A stretch of DNA of 64,000 bases, taken from assembly GCA_947561395.2 (NCBI GenBank), contig OX387193.1, positions 1,426,001 to 1,490,000 of the forward strand. The letters are read 5' to 3'. A program made the translations under genes and the position numbers. Numbering within the stretch: the first letter of the stretch is position 1; the number at the start of each line of letters is the position of its first letter. The notes under the pieces were generated by a model. The model had not been told where the DNA came from. It did no database searches and worked only from the letters and a program-made list of their open reading frames with translations. Shown piece after piece: positions 20,391-32,454 of this stretch. This DNA is from Buxus sempervirens (Eukaryota; Streptophyta; Magnoliopsida; Buxales; Buxaceae).

Positions 20391-22990
20391 GGTGCAATCT
20401 AACAGGCTACCATTTTCCTTGCTTTCAAGTTATTTACCCTTTCTCCATCATCTTCCCTTTCGCATAGAAAATGCCAAACACATCCATCCTCAAGTTTTAA
20501 TGGTGTCTCCCAAGCCTTTCAATTTATACATAGTACATAATGGGAGGTTCCATAAAAACATGCCTTGTCACCATTCCCCAACCTTCTTCAGAAAACAACA
20601 AACAATCCAGTAAAATATTCTCAAATCCGAATGGCATAGCCCTTCAAAATCACTCAAAGCACACGACAAAATATGCTCTTCCATCCAATAAATCTTTTAG
20701 GAGACTATTTTCTAAGACATGACTGGGATAGCCATACAACAAATATGCCTAACCACCAATCAATTTTCTTCACAAGCAAGTTATCTCCCATCCACAAATC
20801 ATCAAATTTAAATGGTGCAACTTCTTAAATCCCTCTGGACACTCCAAAACAATAGAATTTTTCCATTCCATTCCACCGCCATGAATTCCCAGCAATTTCA
20901 AATTGGCCACTTAGAAACGGTGGATTTTGGTCCTCTTACAACCTCCTAAATAATAAAATGCCACAACTATCTAGATTCTTCCTCCTCCACATGCCAATCT
21001 ACCGCCAATCCACTAATACAGTTGACCCTATTACAAGAATTTTAGTTTCATGAAACAATTGAGTATTCCTATCAACGATAACACAAGAACAGATTTTTGC
21101 TACCAACTATTCCAGCATGTAATAATTTAAAAAGAAAAAGAAAAAAAAAAACTATTTACCCACTTGAACAACATCTTCAAATTCTCCCAACCTAGCCTCT
21201 TCCAAGATTCCAAGCTACCCTTTTTCCTTGATCTTAAGTTCCTTAATCTTACTTTAACATCTTCCCTTTTCGCATAGAAAATGCCACACACATCCATGTT
21301 CCAAGTTTTAGTGGCATCCTCCAAGCCTTTCAATTCATACATAGTACATAACTAGGGGTTCCATAAAAAAAAAAGGCCTCATCACCCTTCTCCCACCTTT
21401 ACGGGAAAACAAAAACTATCCAGCAAGATATTCTCAAATCTAAATGGCAGAGCCTTCCAAGATCACTCAAGACACACCACAAAATATGCATGTAATATAA
21501 ATAGATATTGGTGAAAATACAGCAATATAGCTTCCTTATCCACTTTTATTCCGGATTCCTTTATTCCTTAAAAAAACCTAATCGACACCTTAGCATATCT
21601 AAGAACAATAATATGGACTACAAATCTTCCATCATATTGCAATGCAATAACCTCAAACCTTTTAACTCGGAAACATGAAAAGAAATAACTCAATGCCGCA
21701 CTTTACTATCCTCCAAGATTCCTTAATGCATAACACCATGTCAAAGTCTGTAAAGTTTGTCTTCAAATTTCCCAACTAAACATGTTCCTATCCCTCTACA
21801 CTATTATTCAAATAGATCATATAGGAATCCTTCTAGTCCATTCCCCTAACATGACAAGCACTTCCCACCTTGGTGATCTAATGCCCTGATCATTCCAAAC
21901 ATAGTGCTCAAATAAAAATTTCTCTAATAACAAGAAGAAACTGTTGTTCTTTCCCTCGTTCAATCCATCTGCCAATAAATTTAGCTTCCCCATTTTTCTT
22001 CTAAACAATGGATTTGGTTAAATTCTGATAGCGTTGGGTCTCCAATTGCGGACAAAAGCTAATTATTTTGACATGGACTTTGGTTGACTTCCAATGGTGT
22101 CAGCCCAGTCCCATCACTACCAAAACTGCTTTCTTAAAATATTTTGCTTCCAATAAATCTTTTAGGAGGATTATTTTCTAACACATAACTTGCATAGTCA
22201 TACAACAAATATGCCTCACCACCACTCATCAATTTCCCCCACAAGCAAGCCATCTTCCTGCCACACATCATCAAATATAAATGGAGTAGCTTCTTTAATC
22301 CCTCTCAATACTCCAAAACACTAGCTTTTTTCCTTTCCCTTTTGCCTCCATGAATCCCTAACAGTTCAAAATTTTCCTTTTCCACACGAAGTATTTTGGT
22401 TGCCTTAAAACCCCATGAACGACAGAGTTCCACAATTGTCTCGTTTCTTCATCCACCTGGGCAAACCCATACACCGCCAAACAACTAATATAATTGACCC
22501 TATTACGGGAATTTGTAATACGTAGTTTGATGAAAAATTTTGATATTCTTATCATCACTAGCATCAACCAAAACCTGATTTTTGCCTCCAACTATGCCAG
22601 CTTGAAACCAATCAAAAACAAAAAGAAAAAAAATCTATATACCAGATTGAACAACGTATGCAAATTCTGTCTATCTAGCATCTTCCTACACCCCAGGCTA
22701 CCCCCATTCCTTGCACTCAAGCTCCTTAATCTTCCTCCAACATCTTCCCTTTACGCATAAGAAATCCATCAACTAAGTCTTAGTAGCAACCTCCAAGGCT
22801 TTCAACTTATACATTATAAATAACTGAAGGTTCCTTTAAAAACAATGCCCCATCGGCGTTCCCCCACATTAGCAAGAAAACAACAAACTATCCAGCAACA
22901 TATTCTCAAATCTAAATGGCATAGCCTTCCTAAATTACTTAAGTCACACCATAAAATAACCATGTAATATAACTAGATATTGGCAAAAAT
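20391..22990 (-). mobile_element. Rearranged minus-strand L1 pieces (endonuclease tail to RT linker), three modules
   Basis: Three modules (about 20391-20760, 21150-21500 and 22740-22960) encode versions of KGLEDATKTWNMDVCGIFYA, the Trp-Asn-x-x-Val-Phe-Gly linker that follows the endonuclease domain in plant L1 ORF2. Between them the minus strand reads RSPRWEVLVMLGEWTRR (21830-21890), the decayed end of the endonuclease (usually SDHxPILL). Related modules TPFIFDDVWQEDGLLVGEID (about 22270) and PFGFENILLDCLLFSEEGWG (about 20600) precede it. All are broken by stops. The order is not that of one element, so several insertions or duplications are mixed. Confidence 0.65.
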
Positions 22991-25135
22991 ATAGTAATAT
23001 AACTTTCCATAGACACAATGTGAATAAAGTATCCCAAAAGATACCTAAACTATGTATGTCATTTATATAAAAGTGATGAAGTTGATGTCTGTCTCGGGAA
23101 CGATACCCAAAATCCCACACCAAAGAGTAGAGCCTGCCACCAGCTTTCTCAGGCTTTCTTGGTTGATGAAGGCCAAACGATAGGTATGCCACATCCCCCC
23201 TCCTCCTCTCTCGTTGCCCTCTCCTTTGTTTCTCTTCTTTTTTGTGTTCAAGCAATGCATCAAGTAGGAAGCTGTGGATTTACGCACTCCTGCCACCCTC
23301 CCTCCCATCTCCTCTCTCTCTCCATTTCTTTTTTCTACCCCGCTTTTCTTTCTCAAGAAACAAAGGTTTGAAAGAGAGGTGTAGGCAAGATATATGACCA
23401 CCACCCTTCTTCTCCCCGGCCCTCTCTTCGTCTCTCTTCTATGAGTTCTCTTTGTAATATTTTTTTTAGGCAAAGGGGAGGACAAAAAACTAGCACGCTT
23501 TCCTTGCTCCCCTCATTTGTCTTTCAAGGTTTAGCACAACACAGGCAAAATTTCCGTCATGAGGTTGAAAACCTCTCCTATTTAAAAGAAATCACGAAAT
23601 TTCTCACATTTCGACTACTGAATGAGCGGCACCAGCACCATGTGCCAGTAATTTCGCTAATTTAATAATATATTTTAGCAGAACACGAAACCGGTGGTTT
23701 CGGTGCCGCTCCTAGTCCAGACAGCCAAACCTTGGTAGCATATGTAAAATAATAAAGATACTTATCATGCTTTTCATTATATATGAAATGAAAACTAACA
23801 AAAAGAAAATAATAAATATTTACTTAGAATTTAAAATAAAATATAAATAAAAAAATCCGACATAAAACACTAATGTAACATAGTTCAATTGTAACAAAAT
23901 CACATAAAAACAAATTAACATACTAAAATCAAATAAATAAAATCAACGAAAAAGACAATGTGCTTAAAGAAAATTTCTCAATTGTAAAAGTTAAAATGAA
24001 TAAAGGATTAAAAAACAAAAATTAGAAAGGGAAACATATGACAAGAACAACAATATAAAAAAAATAGAAATATCTCATCAAACTATCAACCAAGAAAACT
24101 CAAAACAGAAACTTGAATGAAATTCGAATCAAACCAAGACTATATAAATCAAATTAAACAAGTTCAAAAATTTTAAACCTTAATATAATAAAAAAATAAA
24201 TATAAACATTCAACTAAATGAAGTTTAGAAAGAAACCTAACCAGACTACATTTTCAACTTCCTGTCATACCTTAAAGAGAAAAAAGAAAGGAAATTGTAA
24301 ATACACTTATTTTTATTTTTACGTTTTAATCTGTTTTCATATATTTTTATCGTGATTTACCATTTTCACTTATTCTGTTACGTTCTTCTTATCACTTTTG
24401 CTTTTCAATTTAGGCTTATTTTCTTAATTAATTACAATAAGTATTTAAATTTCTTTTTCATTACGCTTTGAACACGTTTATCCGTTTAATTTTAGTGATT
24501 TTGACTTTCTATTCAGATTACTTATACGCTCGTTGTAGTATACTTCTATATTTATATTCTTCACCAAGTTTAACCCATATTTAGCCTTTTTTATCGAGCT
24601 TTAGTTTAAATTAGATTTCAATCTTCTTACCGTTGTCCTTTGTGTTTTCTTTCTTTAAGGTATGACAGGAAGCTTAATAATCATTTAATTTACTTGTTAT
24701 CTTTTACCATTGAATTTTAAAGAAATCAGTCAAAACGGCAAACTTCGAGAACGTATAAATTATACTAAATCGAAAAAGTGATAAAAGAATAAATAATAGA
24801 AGAAAATTAAAAAAAAAAAAAAAGGAAAGATATAAGAAGATCAAGGACATAAAAAAATTCATAAAAAATATTTAATAAACCTATCGTTATATATAATGAA
24901 ATAAAATTAAAGGAAAGAGGTAATTAAGAACAAAATCAAATTCAGAATATATCAATAAAACTAAAAAAATACACATTGATGCAAATGTGAATAAAAAAAA
25001 TAAGCATTTGCGACACAAACTTAAGAAAAAGAAAATTAAGATAAAAATCCCAATCAACGACCACAAATCACAGAAAAATCAGAAACATAGTTAAATCACA
25101 AAGGAAATTTCCAAAAGCAAATCAAACCATATGAT
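22991..25135. repeat. Repeat block R, copy 3
   Basis: Same layout as other R blocks, with near-palindrome at 23677-23711 and T-rich cassette at about 24259-24672. Its first half is closest to the copy at 58711: both have GAAACCGGTGG in the palindrome and lack the fuller CATACGTAAAATATTG stretch. It is inserted into minus-strand L1 DNA: L1 modules lie on both sides. It carries about 45 bases of block A at its left edge. Confidence 0.7.
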
Positions 25136-26560
25136 CGAATTCTAACAGTGTTACGCATGTCCCATCACCTCCAAAACCCCCTTCTTACAATATCTTGCTT
25201 TCAATAAATATTTTAGGAGGATTATCTTCAAAACAATAACTGGAAGAACCATACAACAAATAAGCCTGACCACCACAAATCAATTTCCTCAACAAGCTAG
25301 CCATCTAGTAGACATATATCATCAAATATAAATGGTCTACCTTCTTAAATCCCTTTTAACGCTCCCAAACACTAACTTTTTTCCTTTCCTTTCCTTCTCT
25401 ATGAATCCCCGGTAGTCCCAAATTGGCCTCTTACAAATGATGGATTTTGGTTGTCTTAAAACTTCTCGAATAATGATGTTTCATGGCCTTCTAGATTCTT
25501 CCTCCAGCTCAATAAGCCCATCTATCGCCAAACCACTAACATAATTGACTCTATTAAAGGAATTTTTAGTTTCATGAAAAATAATATGCTCCCTTGAACA
25601 ACACGTTCAAATTCTCTCTATCTCGCGTCTTCCAAGATTTCAAGCTACCCCTTTTCATTGCTCTCAAGCTCCTTAAGATTACTCCAACATCTTTCCTTTT
25701 CGCATAGAAAATGCCAAAGACATCCATGTTCCAAGTTTTAGTGGCATCCTCCAAGCCTTTCAATTTCTGCAGAGTACATAACTAGAGGTTCCATTTAAGA
25801 CATCCCTCATCACCACCATTCCTCCACCTTTGCAAGAAAACAAAAAACTCTCTAGTGACATTTTCTCAAATCTGAGTGGCATAGTCTTTCTAGATCATAC
25901 AAGGCACCCCACAAAATATGCACGTAACATAAATAGATATTGATGAAAATACGGTAATAAAGCTTCCTTGATCCACTTTGATTCTAGATTCCCTTTTCCC
26001 TAAGAACACCCAATTGACACATTAGCATATCCAAGAACGAATAATATGGACCACAAATCCACATCTCATTGCAATACGAGAACCTCAAATCTTTTAACTC
26101 ATAAACAAGAAAACAAATAATTCAAGGCAAAACTTCACTTTACTCAATGATTACTTAGTCCATAACGCCATGTTAAAGTCTGTAAAGTTTGTCTTCAAAT
26201 TTCCCAACTAAATATTTTCCCATCTCTCTACACTCTTATCAAATAGATTCTATAGCAATCCTTCAAGTCCCTTCACACTAACATTACAAGCACTTCCCTT
26301 CGTGGGGATCCATTGCCCTGATCACTCCCACCTTAGTGCTCTAATCAACATTTTTCCAATAACAAGAAGAAAACTTTCTCCTTTCCCTCGTTTCATCCAT
26401 CCGCTAATAAATTTACCTTCCCTGCTCTTTATTCTATAAAAGGATTTGGTTAAATTTTTATGGAGTTAGATCTCCAATTGCTGCCAAAAGCTCTTTTTTA
26501 CTACATTTAGCACCACAATATATCCTTTATAATGCCTTGCTTCTTAAAGTTATCAGGTAA
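25136..26560 (-). mobile_element. Minus-strand L1 piece, endonuclease tail and RT linker
   Basis: The minus strand at 25572-25763 reads MKGLEDATKTWNMDVFGIFY followed by AKRKDVGVILRSL, the same linker as the modules at 20.4-22.9 kb. The upstream part (25930-26450) parallels 21490-22010 at the nucleotide level, including the GTCTTCAAATTTCCCAACTA word. Stops are frequent. It was probably continuous with the neighbouring L1 DNA before block R entered. Confidence 0.65.
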
Positions 26561-27190
26561 TTCAATCCCCAGTCTCTCAAAGAGGTGTTGAAGAGTAAAC
26601 ACCATCGCTTAGCTTTCCTTGCCTCAGAAAAAAATATATCACCAATCCCGATCCCCATCTTGTTATAATATCCGAAATAACTCGGATCGCACATCCATTT
26701 CTGCTCCTCAGTTTTTTCAACGAAAGTATTCAATTTTCCATATAATTGGTAACCAACAATCTACATTTGCCTCTATTTTGGACAACCTTCTAAAGATCCT
26801 AATAAAACAAAATTTTTATTCTTAACCCAATATAAGTGGGATCAAGAAACTCCTTGCTTTGATTCTCAGTTGAGTTTATCCTCTTCCTTTTTCCTTTTTG
26901 TCTTTTTTAAATAATGATGAAGAAAGACTTTAATGATGTAAGTATTATTCCTCTTTCATATGTTATCAAGTAAATTAGAAGAAGTAATTTAGAATTAGTT
27001 CATTGGTAACACCGTTGAGTGATATAAGCATTATTTTTTTAATCAAGGTAGAAATCACCTAAAAATATTCTCTACCAAATAGAAGTCTCCTAAAATGAAA
27101 ATTCCGACATTACCGACCACCACAAGGTGACTAATTCAATCATCTTGCATTAAGAAACCAAAAATCAGCCAGCAATTGCAAATAAATAAA
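26561..27190. other. Boundary stretch between L1 DNA and the CTC1 relic
   Basis: A minus-strand frame at 26527-26733 (containing KWMCDPSYFGYYNKMGIGIG) is open for 68 codons but not recognised. The rest is AT-rich with no motif. The CTC1 exons should continue here toward the C-terminus but do not. Confidence 0.35.
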
Positions 27191-27199
27191 TAAGCCCTC

Positions 27200-29049
27200 A
27201 CTGCATGAAAATGGCTCATTCATAAGCAACAGCAAGGGATCCACTTGTGCAGGCAAGCCTTCTAAAACAAGACTGTAGTTTTTAACCTGACAGACCAAGA
27301 GAGTGAAAGAGGATCATCGCTCTGAAAGTTTAAATAATATGCCAAACACTTATGTATAGAAATCAGAATAAGTGATAAATCAACACCTCATATATGCTGT
27401 CAACATCCCAATCTGATGTCAGGTCCAGTATTACAACATCGATTCTACCAGTTGCATCAGTCACGTGCAATCTTCTAGAAGATGGAGAAATCTGAATGGA
27501 CAGCAATAGCCAATAGCATAATTAGATTCACAGAAGGGATAACTCTAATTTAAGCTTTCCTTTTTATGTTGATATAGCCAGCAGTGAAAAGATTGTTACC
27601 ATTTATTAAAACTGAAGACTATGAATAAAAAAAATTTCAGACCCAAGGTCAGTGACACAGCAGATCCAAAAAAATCGAGTTTTACAGCTACAGATCATTA
27701 CATATACAGTAATAAGAAATATATTGATATAGTGATATAATAAAGATACAGGGAGTGTACACAAATAGTGTACCCTCCTTGATTTCTCAATCCGAATCAT
27801 TAAAATACTACAATCCCGGATCTTTGTCAACATTTCCTCCTTAACTATCGATTTCCGTACATGTTATACTAAATTTACATATGTTACGATTAATTTAGTG
27901 AACGTCCATATAATGTTTCATACGGAAAAGAAAAGGATGACAGATGAAACACTAACATGCATAGTGCCAAACATAACGACACCAATATTTTCACTTGGAA
28001 TGATCCTTCTGATTGCCCATAATAATTTCCCTTCGCATAACAAGCCAAGGTAATTATTCTTCTCCACCTTTCCACATTCATTTTCCAGTGGCTGATAAAA
28101 TTAGAGATCGGAATCACCTGAAAATGGCAAAGCTCGATCAGATTCCAAATTTATTCAAAAGCTATCGAGCAGGAAGCAGACATCTACAAAAGAATCTAAT
28201 GACTCCAAAACCCACCAGTTTTACAGGACCATAATTTGGTTCACTAACATGCCCGCATGAACTATGCTCACAGAATGCCCTAAGAACTCCTTTCTGCCAA
28301 GGAAATCCATAATAAGATGTAAATGGTACATACAAAGAATAAAAATAAGAAGGTTCTAATCAAAGCAACAGAAAAAGTACAAATTTACCCGAGGTTGAAA
28401 CACACATGAAGTTAAGCATGAACTACAATACTCCTGAGACAATTCTTTTCTGCTTACACCTTGCAACTGCTGCTCATCAGTTTACCAGAAATATTAGGAA
28501 AAAAAAAAGGATAGCTAAAAGACACCAACCTGAGAACTAAAATATACGACACAAACTATGTTAAGGAGAAATAAGGCAAGAAATTTACATATTTTGACCC
28601 TAATATCTCCATCTCAGAGAACATGCCAGTAAATATTTTCTTGAAACATGAAACTACAACTAAAAACCCTGAAACCAAATAATTCTGGTAAGGGAGAAGA
28701 TAAATGGACTTAACCAAAGAAATAATATGAAAAAAAAGAAGGAACTGTAAGAATAAAAGTACCATAATCTAACTTGAAAAATCAAGGACTTAATGAATAT
28801 TCCCAACAAGCTCTGGTTACAAGATCTGACATGACACCTGAAGCCAAGAATGAGATTTCCATGAATAATATACAAGAACCATTAGATCCCCAGGAAATTA
28901 TTGAATGAACTCCACATCGGTGGTTCTTACAAATAATCTAGTGGTGAAAAGAACTTCACACAGATGCTAGTCTTAAAGCAGGCCCCAAACAGCAGCATTT
29001 TTATCCAAGAAAATTTTGGCCGCACAAAATGAATGTTCCTAACAGAAAT
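27200..29049 (-). pseudogene. CTC1: Relic of CTC1, the large subunit of the telomeric CST complex (middle part)
   Basis: CTC1 binds telomeric single-stranded DNA with STN1 and TEN1 through OB folds. Exons on the minus strand, in gene order: 29049-28931 (VRNIHFVRPKFSWIKMLLFG then ACFKTSICVKFFSPLDY; donor GTAAGA), about 28880-28820 (LFMEISFLASG, weak), 28668-28589 (FKKIFTGMFSEMEILGSKY), about 28320-28216 (KGVLRAFCEHSSCGHV), 28117-27950 (VIPISNFISHWKMN then, in another frame, LCEGKLLWAIRRIIPSENIG), 27491-27387 (SRRLHVTDATGRIDVVILDL) and 27286-27200 (VKNYSLVLEGLPAQVD). Most introns keep GT and AG ends. A frameshift near 28070 and absence of the C-terminal half make it a pseudogene. The N-terminal exons are missing or not recognised; a Pro/Ser-rich minus frame at 30350-30510 is a weak candidate. 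Similarity to plant CTC1 is from recalled family sequence. Confidence 0.8.
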
Positions 29050-29059
29050 CTACATAAAA

Positions 29060-29262
29060 AGTAGGGCTGCAACTCGGTGCGGTTTGGTTCGGGTTGAGGC
29101 CAACCCAAGACCAAACCAAGGTTACTGATGGTCGGTCCAAAACCAAACTGAACCGAAATACCCAAACCGAAAACCGAAACAATTATTTATAGGAAACCCG
29201 TGACCCAACCCCAACCGAACCGAATTGCAAAATTCGATTCGGTTTGGGTCATTTTCCCATAC
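29060..29262. mobile_element. Remnant of a hAT-like GGTTCGG/CCGAACC foldback element
   Basis: Begins TAGGGCTGCAACTCGG, the wording of many plant hAT MITEs. It is filled with inverted words GGTTTGGTTCGGG and CCAACCGAACCGAATT that can fold back. The expected outer end TTGCAGCCCTA is not found, so it is truncated, and no target duplication can be shown. Confidence 0.45.
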
Positions 29263-29264
29263 TT

Positions 29265-29359
29265 AGCCAAGGTTTAAATGTCATGTCAATCACTATTTTC
29301 CCATACTTGGACAATGATCTCCACAACTATAAAAATTTACAAATTTACAACAGACCCAT
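29265..29359 (+). repeat. 95-bp direct repeat, left copy
   Basis: AGCCAAGGTTTAAATGTC to CAGACCCAT. It is repeated at 29665-29759 with one difference (CCACAACTAT against CCACGACTAT). The two copies frame a 305-bp insert. Confidence 0.9.
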
Positions 29360-29360
29360 A

Positions 29361-29648
29361 AATAAACAGTTGTGAGACAATATATTGATTGAATCAAACC
29401 AAGGGGCTCAAGCTCGATGGTTCCTCTTCATGTTCCACAAAGCCGGATTCAAACACAAAAGAGCATGATTCTGATACAAAACAGCGGAGTTATGGACTTA
29501 AGCCTAGGTTCTTTAATGGATTCACATTAAATACTGGTAGAAATATTAGAAAGACCTTAGGTAGACTAGGAATAGATAGTTCCCAAAACAAGATTCAAAG
29601 CTTGCTCTCAAGGATTGATTTTTAAAAAAGGAACCTAGATGGAACCAA
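29361..29648 (+). repeat. 288-bp module, copy 1, with a 78-codon frame
   Basis: Nearly identical to 43580-43867, which lies in an intron of the KLCR relic. Both copies begin AATAAACAGTTGTGAG and end GGAACCAA. Both keep an open plus frame (29389-29625 here) reading KLDGSSSCSTKPDSNTKEHD, RSYGLKPRFFNGFTLNTGRN and IDSSQNKIQSLLSRIDF. I do not recognise the protein. It could be an exon from an unknown gene, or a part of a mobile element. Neither copy has terminal inverted repeats. Confidence 0.7.
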
Positions 29649-29664
29649 GGTTTAACTGTCATGT

Positions 29665-29759
29665 AGCCAAGGTTTAAATGTCATGTCAATCACTATTTTC
29701 CCATACTTGGACAATGATCTCCACGACTATAAAAATTTACAAATTTACAACAGACCCAT
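29665..29759 (+). repeat. 95-bp direct repeat, right copy
   Basis: Partner of 29265-29359. Just before it, 29645-29664 is a further imperfect partial copy (CCAAGGTTTAACTGTCATGT), so the repeat start appears twice in a row, as expected from template switching during repair. Confidence 0.85.
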
Positions 29760-29869
29760 GAATTCATCCTAAATTTGCCCCAAAAAGCAGGAAAATAAAC
29801 AGAAGAGAAAACCACGAACACTAACCCTGGTTACGGAATCCTGACTCCAGGACAAATTCGAGGCTTTGA

Positions 29870-30600
29870 TGTCTGCTTCCCCTTCTCTGTCTCAGAGACA
29901 AAGACACAAACACCTGATATGTGATGATGAGTCGGGACAGTGTTCTTTCACATCCTTGCCATCTCGGACTCTTCACTTTTCCTTTCTCTTCGTCTTTTTC
30001 CAGCGTAGCAATTCCCTCCTTTCCTTGTTCTAGTGCTCGATTTCTCTTCCTCGTTCTGATCTCGAATCCCTACCTTCGATCTCTCGCTTGATTTCTCCGT
30101 AGGCATTTTGCGGCTCTCTGATCTCTCGAAGATGTCGGAAGAAACCTCCTTACAAGTTCACAACAGGGGATCGTCCCCTGAAGAACAATGGCAGAGCAAC
30201 AATAACAGCAATAGCACCAATAATAACTACACGGGAAGGAAACATCGTCTCCCCCGAGCATGTACTGCTCGCTCCATGGCTCGGCTCCATCCTGTCGCTC
30301 CGGCCATCGACCGAAAGCCTGGTCCGGCGAGGAAAGAGAGGGACGAGCAGCAACAGCAATGCGACAAGATCGTTACACCGCTTGTCGATGCGCCGTCGCC
30401 TTCGCGGTTGTTCGTTTGGAGAGGGAGAGAAAGGGGCAAAGGTATTGAGCTAGGGTTTAGGGACTGGGAGATTGGAGGTGGATGTGATCGATTTAACGGA
30501 GGGTTAATTGTAATCTCTACTATAGATAAAGTAAAACGCCCCCTTGGGAAGCTTGCCGAGCAAAGAGGAACTTTCATCAACGGCAGCGAGATCTAAGATT
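29870..30600 (+). other. Possible 5' exon of an unidentified gene (MSEETS...)
   Basis: A CT-rich leader (29940-30130) resembling a plant 5' UTR precedes an ATG at 30132. The frame reads MSEETSLQVHNRGSSPEEQW, a poly-Asn/Ser stretch (NNNSNSTNNN) and a basic Arg/Pro-rich part, to a stop at 30596. A GT donor candidate (AAAG|GTATTG) occurs at 30440-30441. No downstream exon was found before the transposable element that starts near 30.89 kb. The opposite strand is also open and reads SQSLNPSSIPLPLSLPLQ, which could be the low-complexity N-terminus of CTC1 given the exons further along that strand. Neither reading is secure. Confidence 0.3.
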
Positions 30601-30893
30601 CTAACATGAACGCAAACAGGAACAAAAACTCCAAGCCGTTTCACTTTAAATGAGCGAGATTGCCTCAAGTATGATTCCTTTTTTTGTTTTTTTGGTAAGT
30701 ATGAGATCGCCTTAAGTATGATTCTTGCCTTCGCGACGACAGCAAAGTAGCTTTCAAAATCCGCAGGCTAGATGCCAGCTGGGAAAGGCGGGAAAGATTG
30801 TCCAACGGTTATATTTTCTTCTAATAAAAATAAAAATATAAGTTTTGTGCGTCTTCAATGCATGCACCACCACCTTTCTGCACGGATGAGATC

Positions 30894-31055
30894 GGCTCTA
30901 TCTGCAGTCCGCGACAGAGCCTTTACAGGATCTTGCCATTTGTCCACTTAAAGCGGAGGCTTTCCGCTTGAGCAACTAACGGAAACGAGCTTTAACGCCT
31001 AACGGAAACGACCATCCCTCCGTTTCGTTTGAGCACTTTTCAATCTCTCTCCCCG
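30894..31055 (+). repeat. Left 162-bp inverted repeat of the 5.4-kb element
   Basis: Inverted partner of 36082-36243. Contains the internal near-repeat AACGGAAACGAGC / AACGGAAACGACC. Just inside, CTCTCCCCGTTTTCAAATTT occurs twice (31046 and 31098). Confidence 0.9.
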
Positions 31056-31399
31056 TTTTCAAATTTTGGAGGTCTACATTCTTTCCCCGTTTTCAACTCT
31101 CTCCCCGTTTTCAAATTTTGAACCTCAACTGTTCCAAATCTGCTAAGACGAAAATCTGAGAGGACTGTTGGGAGTCGATCCAAGACTTCAAGGCGAATCA
31201 AAGCTCCGCCAAAAAAGTTGTCTCGTGGCAAGGATCAGATGCTCTGTTGGATTTGGAGGAGGACTTGACGACTTCTTGCAGAAGTTCGTGTGTCTGTTCA
31301 AGGCTTATTCACTGCTGATGAGCCTTTCCGATTTGAAAATCTCGTCTTTAACTGCTTCGGCACAACGACCGCAGATCCATCTGCCTTGATACCTCTCGC

Positions 31400-31700
31400 G
31401 AATCCGAGTTATGTAAGCCGGTGTGCATTCCTCTGCTCAGACAAAAATCTGCTTCCTTTGGTTTGCTTCCTTTGGGGTCTGCTCAGACGATCCCCATCTT
31501 CCTTTGGGGTTTGCTCAGACGATCCCCGTCGGATCTTCTCTCCTCGTCTTCCTTTGGGGTTTGCTCTCTTCTTCCTTCAGCAGAGGTTTCTCAGGGGTTT
31601 GCTCTCGTTTTCCTTCAACAGAGGTTTCCTCTTCCTTCAACAAGGGTTTGTTGCTCAGACGAAACTTTCTTCAACAGGGGTTCCACAAAGAGCCTCTCTA
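31400..31700 (+). repeat. Short tandem units CTTCCTTTGGGG-TTTGCTCAGACGATCCCC
   Basis: A unit of about 32 bp is repeated two to three times near 31465-31560 and decays into CTTCCTTCAACARAGGTTT units up to 31680. The 285-codon plus frame running through (31290-32147) is Phe/Leu/Ser-rich, changes character repeatedly and is probably not a protein; it may be 5' sequence captured with the ISCA gene. Confidence 0.5.
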
Positions 31701-32454
31701 ATCTGCAGGTCGTCTTCACCCGTGGGATTAGGGCTTCACTACAGCTACGGTGCTGCTTCTATGTCCGTTGCTTATGTCTTATTGTTCTTCTCTATTTATT
31801 TTTTAGATTCTGTTAATTTTAGGGATTGTTTGTTGAGCGTTTCATGTATGTTTCATGCATTCGAAGAAAATATCTTATTCGCACTTCAACGATTGTTATT
31901 CATTTTTGCTATAAAGATATTTTTTCGCACTTCGACGACTGTTAATCATTTTTCTATAAAGATCTTTTTTCCAAGCAAAAAAAAAAAAAAACTTGTATTG
32001 TTTGGTTCTATTGTCAAAGCACGCAAAAGGTTTCTGAAAAATGCCTACTTGCTTTTTGATTCTAATTTTTATGGCAGAAGTTGGTGGGTTTTAAGCACTA
32101 CTGCTCTTGGAGTCGGTGAGGCTTCTTTTTATATATTGCTTCTTTAGTTGTTGATCTCTTAAGGTTTTACTAGATCTCAATTCCCTGATTTCACCCCTTT
32201 TAATCCACTTACCTACAAGAAAGGATACTCTTTACGATTTTGAAGTCTACTGATGCGAGCTACAATATTTAACTGATGCAAACAATATTTAACTGTCCCC
32301 TGCCTCCTTTCACTGTTAGGGACTTCATTATGTGGTTTTTATCTTTTTATGCATAATGTTCTCTTTTATTCGTCCACCTTTTTCAAGGTTATGATCTTAT
32401 ACTAGTTAGCATTGTGATGTAATATTTGTGTCCTAATGTCTTAATGCTTTGCAG

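Noticed and set aside
31290..32147. 285-codon plus frame
   Set aside because: The frame is Phe/Leu/Ser-rich, runs through short tandem repeats and a poly(A) stretch, and matches no family. It overlaps captured DNA in a transposable element.
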